Shown here in pieces: positions 60,431-64,000 of a DNA stretch of 64,000 nt (positions are counted from its first letter, which is position 1; each line of letters begins with the position of its first letter). A program made the translations under genes and the position numbers. Location of the stretch: NCBI GenBank assembly GCA_022432975.1, contig CM039512.1, forward strand, positions 39,185,936 to 39,249,935. The letters run 5' to 3'. This DNA comes from Begonia masoniana (taxonomy: Eukaryota; Streptophyta; Magnoliopsida; Cucurbitales; Begoniaceae). The notes under the pieces are model-generated. The model was not told the origin of the DNA and made no database searches. It was given only the letters and a program-made list of their open reading frames with translations.

Positions 60431-61080
60431 AATTTTAAACCTCAAAAACGATTAAAAACACATGATTTTGAACATGTCTGAAAACACGACAGTAACTTAA
60501 GAAAAATCCAGCTCCATGGACAACTCTAAAACCAGAAGCCAATCATGCATAGACTAACAGGAAATATTCCAAACTATTTCATAATACTTCAGAACATAAT
60601 CCAACTGTCAAATACAGCACAACAGAAGGCATGAAAATTGTAAACTTTCAATACCCGATTCTAAACAAGATTGTAAAACATAATTTAGAATTGATAGATT
60701 TAAAGAAACATATTGCATGGATAGTTCCAAAACCAGAAATCATCCATGCACAGATTAACCGAAAATATCTCAAACAATTCCAGAATACTTTAGAATATAA
60801 ATTTAACTGTCAAATACAGCGGTTTTAAACATTGACACCGAATCTATACATTGCTTCAAAATCTCAGAGACAGTACAGAACTTAACATATAATTATAGAA
60901 TTTCCCAAAACAAAAGTTTTTAAAACAAACACAGAACGACAGCTGAAGTTTAAAAACAAAACAGCAGATTGTCAGTAAAGTTTCACAGACTTGTACATCA
61001 CTTAAAAAAAAACTTAAACCTCGGGACAGAAATATGTCTAACTGCAGCAGCCACCCCCGAGAGCTCGAGCCACCAGCCAC

Positions 61081-61140
61081 CTATTCATCAAACTGATGCA
61101 CAAAGTCCTCATTTTCGGGTTCAGTACCTACATCAGAGAG
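61081..61140 (-). other. Conserved small LTR frame, E6 copy (20 codons, most diverged)
   Basis: Reads LSDVGTEPENEDFVHQFDE and stops with TAG. Keeps the VG and the acidic core but has lost PPPE. Also preceded by TGTAG/GT. Confidence 0.35.
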
Positions 61141-62191
61141 TTTATCTATGAGCCTAAAACTCAGTAAGAACATATAAAATGCTGTGATGCATATGCTATG
61201 CATGCGGTTTTTAAAAATTCAGTGACAATACAGTACATTACGTTTCAGTGGCAGTGGGGTATAAGTGGGGCTTATAGGGGAACTGGCAAACAGTGGGTGC
61301 ACTATCAGGCACAACAATTATACGGTATAGTACATAAACAGATCTGGGGGCCAATCCCCGTCCCACACTTAACCGATACATTTCAGTCAGATTTTATCTT
61401 GTTTAGTTTCAAACAGTGTACAAAAATCGGTTTTGCATGAACTTTCGGTGAAAACGTGTATGCATGAACTAAGAACATAAACTATAACGTTTCTACCCAA
61501 AACAACCCGACAGAACTGAAACACCTAGTACCTCCGTGATGTAGAGCCTTAAGGGCCAACCTATAGATATGAACTTACCTGTTATCCGCGATGCAGTTGG
61601 CTGGAAAGTCTCGAAAATGCACAGATCTGTAACAAGCACGTAGAGAAATAAACAATGCTGCAAATGCTAACTAACAAGTTAGAAGAATCGGCAGCAACAC
61701 GTTTCAAATCTTTAGAAAACACACCAACGTGTTTTCATCCAAAGACAGTGAGTTTTTCTCTAAATACCATAACCCTAAACTTCGGTAAAAACCCACATTA
61801 AACTTGTCCAAACTTGTTAGCATGAGTAGATGCTTACCTTTTGCTAAAGGAAACAGAAGAATGTAGGAGAAACAAGGTTTGGTACTTTGTTTCAGTCGCC
61901 TGGAAGAGAGAAAGCAAAGAGGGAAGGGAAGAAGCAGAGAAGTGAAATGCAGATTTCAACTAGAAGGAAGGACTTAGCTTTTTCAACAGGCTCCCAAGTG
62001 TCAGCTATCAATTGGCTATCTCCCACCAACCTTAATTTCTCTCCAATGTTCCCTTCCATGCATTTCAAACTTAGTGCTTTGTTTAGTTACACATTTGTTT
62101 GGTTCCCAACACAACACATATTGTATTAATATTAAATTAATCCCTCAAAGTGATGCGGGAAATAATTACAGCCAAAAGGCCGGGTGCTACA

Positions 62192-63552
62192 GCTAACATT
62201 TATACAATGAAATCTATAATACAAGATTCTCTTGTGTGTTAGTTCAGAGATTGAATAATTAGCGCACAAATTCATAAATGTTATGAATTAATTATTCAAT
62301 CAAGAACTAATGGTAGTCAAGGATAAAGATGTAAAATGAGAGGTTAACGGATTTTATACCTAGCTCTATTACGAATCTTAATGGAGGATTAATACATATG
62401 TAATGACTATATCAATGGACATTACTTTGAGTAAATATACTTTATAGTTCTAAGAGTGCAGCTCTAGGTATTTAGTGGAATTACTCTAGAGTTAATAATT
62501 GTGTTATTTAATATAAAGAGTTTATATTAATTAACAAATATTATTGGAGCTTAGGGCTATAGGTCCATCAGTCCCTCTGTCATCTTATATCACTTTTTAA
62601 TTTCCATGTTACAAGAATAAATATATAAATGATTAATCATATTAATCATTTGTAAACACTCAAATGAATATATTGTTATTCAAAATATATAATATAGTAT
62701 TTTGTATTTTGAATTCAAAATAAAATATCTCATTAGATGAGATATTTTTAAGGGATTTGAATTAGATTTGAAGAATCTCATCAGATGAGATTTGATCTTC
62801 AAATTTAATTAGTTATTTAACAAACTATCAAATCAGATTTTTGAAGTTTGAATAAAAGTAGATCTAGAAAAGATTTATTTTGAATAACAATATATTTATT
62901 TTGAATTAGATTTGATTAGATAAGATTTATTTTTTAAAAATTTGTTTTTATTAAAATAAATCTGAAAAATTATTTTATAATAGATCTATAAAATTGTCAA
63001 ATGTGATTTGACAGAATAACAACTTAGAACGACTGAAATACAAATCCATAGAGAAAAAAGTGTGACCTTTCCGTATTCGATTTTAGAACAACGTTTTCTA
63101 AGATCGAAGAGAGACGTCTCATGTGTTGAGAACACGTCTTTCCAAAAATATAAGAGTGTATTGTTCTTGTAAGAGAGACGCCCACACGTCAGGAGATTTA
63201 AGTTTAAAGATCTACAGAGAAGACTCGACGGTATCAAAGTCTTCGGGAAAAACACCTGATCCTGAGTTAAAGCTGTTAAAATCAGACGGGAGTATCTGAG
63301 TAAAAGCGTTGCTCCAAAAAGGTATTTCCTTTTATTATTTTCCAATCTAAATTCTAATAATTTTTCTCAATGTAAATTGTTTACATTTTAAAAAATTACA
63401 TATTTATCAAAAATAATTTCTTTTAGACTAACGATCCAATTTATGGTTTTTTGATGATTTTAAAATAGCTTTAAAGTCACAGGGTAACGTATGTCACTAT
63501 TATTATGAATAATAGTGAATTCTGCCATGCGTAGGGACCTAGAAAATAAACA
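62192..63552 (+). repeat. Copia-like 5' LTR (left boundary uncertain)
   Basis: Very AT-rich, single-copy in this window, with no satellite or gypsy similarity. It ends in AAATAAACA two bases before a canonical initiator-Met primer site, which identifies it as the 3' part of a 5' LTR. TATAAAA at 62987-62993 could be its TATA box. I do not see a matching TGTTTATTT-like start, so E6 may have inserted into this LTR or the start may lie elsewhere. A minus-strand open frame of about 120 codons at 62986-63345 has no recognisable features. Confidence 0.6.
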
Positions 63553-63554
63553 AA

Positions 63555-63567
63555 TGGTATCAGAGCC
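63555..63567 (+). other. Primer binding site (initiator tRNA-Met) of the right-edge element
   Basis: TGGTATCAGAGCC, perfect match to the plant initiator-Met primer site, two bases after the LTR. Confidence 0.85.
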
Positions 63568-64000
63568 ATGGTTTTATTAGTCTAAAAATATTTTTGATGA
63601 TACAATTTAATGTAAATTGGGATATGTGTTAGAATAAGATTTTATGCATTATATATTTATGAATATATATTGTGAATGCATGTTTTGCATGACATGAAAT
63701 AGTGATCGAAATTAAGTCGGTTGTTTGGGTTAGGATTTTTTTTTTAAATTATGCATTTTTATCCTATTTGTAATCTTGCAATGGAGATCTGAGACTTCAA
63801 GGCCATGGATGGAGTTTTCGTCAAAGATTTGATCTATTGACGAAAACTGATGATGTTGCCCAATCGGATATGAATTCACAAATTTGATCTGTGAATTTTT
63901 GAAGCTGATCTTTTGGATGAGGCGGTTACGAAAAGACGAAGATTAGGAATCTTAGTTTTATTTTTTTAATTTTGGGCTTGTAATTTTAGGAATACCCAAA
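63568..64000 (+). other. Untranslated leader of the right-edge LTR element
   Basis: Downstream of the primer site, AT-rich, with no long open frame before the window ends. gag would be expected beyond 64000. Assignment to copia is inferred from the primer-site context and texture, not from protein. Confidence 0.5.

Larger units (their letters stand above)
54952..62191 (-). mobile_element. E6: diverged Ty3/gypsy chromovirus, 3' LTR truncated
   Basis: Minus-strand element with a full 5' LTR at right and only the first 394 bp of the 3' LTR at left, joined to satellite at 54951/54952. The protein pieces have the same domain order as E1-E4 but differ clearly in sequence, and the LTR ends differ (TGTAGCACCCGGCC and GGGGGTCGTCACA), so this is a separate family. 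The left target duplication was lost with the LTR; the right flank begins GCTAA. Confidence 0.92.
59885..62191 (-). repeat. E6 5' LTR (2307 bp)
   Basis: Minus-strand start TGTAGCACCCGGCC at 62191, end GGGGGTCGTCACA at 59885. Holds the most diverged copy of the conserved small frame (61081-61140) and a tandem array at 60150-60430 in the cassette position. Lacks the GATCGATC repeats of the other families. Confidence 0.92.

Noticed and set aside
62986..63345. 119-codon minus-strand frame near the right edge
   Set aside because: No recognisable motif, low-complexity AT-rich setting, antisense to a likely LTR.

Overview
The window looks like plant nuclear heterochromatin, probably pericentromeric or knob DNA from a flowering plant. 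It has no intact host gene, tRNA gene, rRNA gene or CRISPR array that I can support. The plant assignment rests on chromodomain-bearing Ty3/gypsy retrotransposons primed by initiator tRNA-Met, on 2.3-2.8 kb LTRs that begin TGTA and end in CA, and on one plastid-like insert. Almost all of the 64 kb is either a tandem satellite with a 208-bp monomer or retroelements inserted into it.

Layout. (1) 1-3514: the 3' end of a plus-strand gypsy element (E1), with an open integrase-chromodomain frame and its 3' LTR. (2) 3515-13873: satellite in forward orientation, split by a minus-strand solo LTR (6743-9552, target duplication GAAGT) and by a plastid-like insert (about 11336-11797). (3) 13874-23452: complete but decayed minus-strand gypsy element E2 (target duplication AAAAG). 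(4) 23453-28032: forward satellite flips to reverse at about 24590 through a near-perfect palindrome, and the reverse array is broken by an LTR fragment (25496-26104). (5) 28033-50146: plus-strand element E3, whose gag carries two later minus-strand insertions, E4 (31070-40730) and the chimeric E5 (40988-43826, target duplication GCTAG). (6) 50147-54951: reverse satellite. (7) 54952-62191: minus-strand element E6 of a more distant family, whose 3' LTR is cut off and fused to satellite. (8) 62192-64000: a copia-like LTR followed by an initiator-Met primer binding site, continuing past the right edge.

The gypsy elements share one plan: LTR, initiator-Met primer site, gag with a CCHC knuckle, aspartic protease (DTGATHSF), reverse transcriptase (FIDD), RNase H, integrase, C-terminal chromodomain, polypurine tract, LTR. 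From the order and domains they resemble the Tekay/Del group of chromoviruses; this is inference, because no tree was built. E2, E3, E4 and E6 are dead copies with many stops. E1 is open over the visible part. In E3 many of the stops read as C-to-T or G-to-A changes, as expected from decay of methylated DNA.

The most unusual signals lie inside the LTRs. All six LTR families with a complete LTR carry, at the same place, a short frame of exactly 20 or 23 codons from a shared Leu to the stop or its equivalent (LYGVGD, then an acidic stretch, then usually GED and PPPE). Its length differs only by whole codons, and it sits directly after a conserved splice-acceptor-like TGTAG/GT. Nearer the LTR 3' end most families carry a cassette of tandem or palindromic repeats (often GCGATCGATCGC) whose sequence differs between families while its place is kept. 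The satellite shows 5-monomer higher-order periodicity on one side of the inversion and 6-monomer periodicity on the other.
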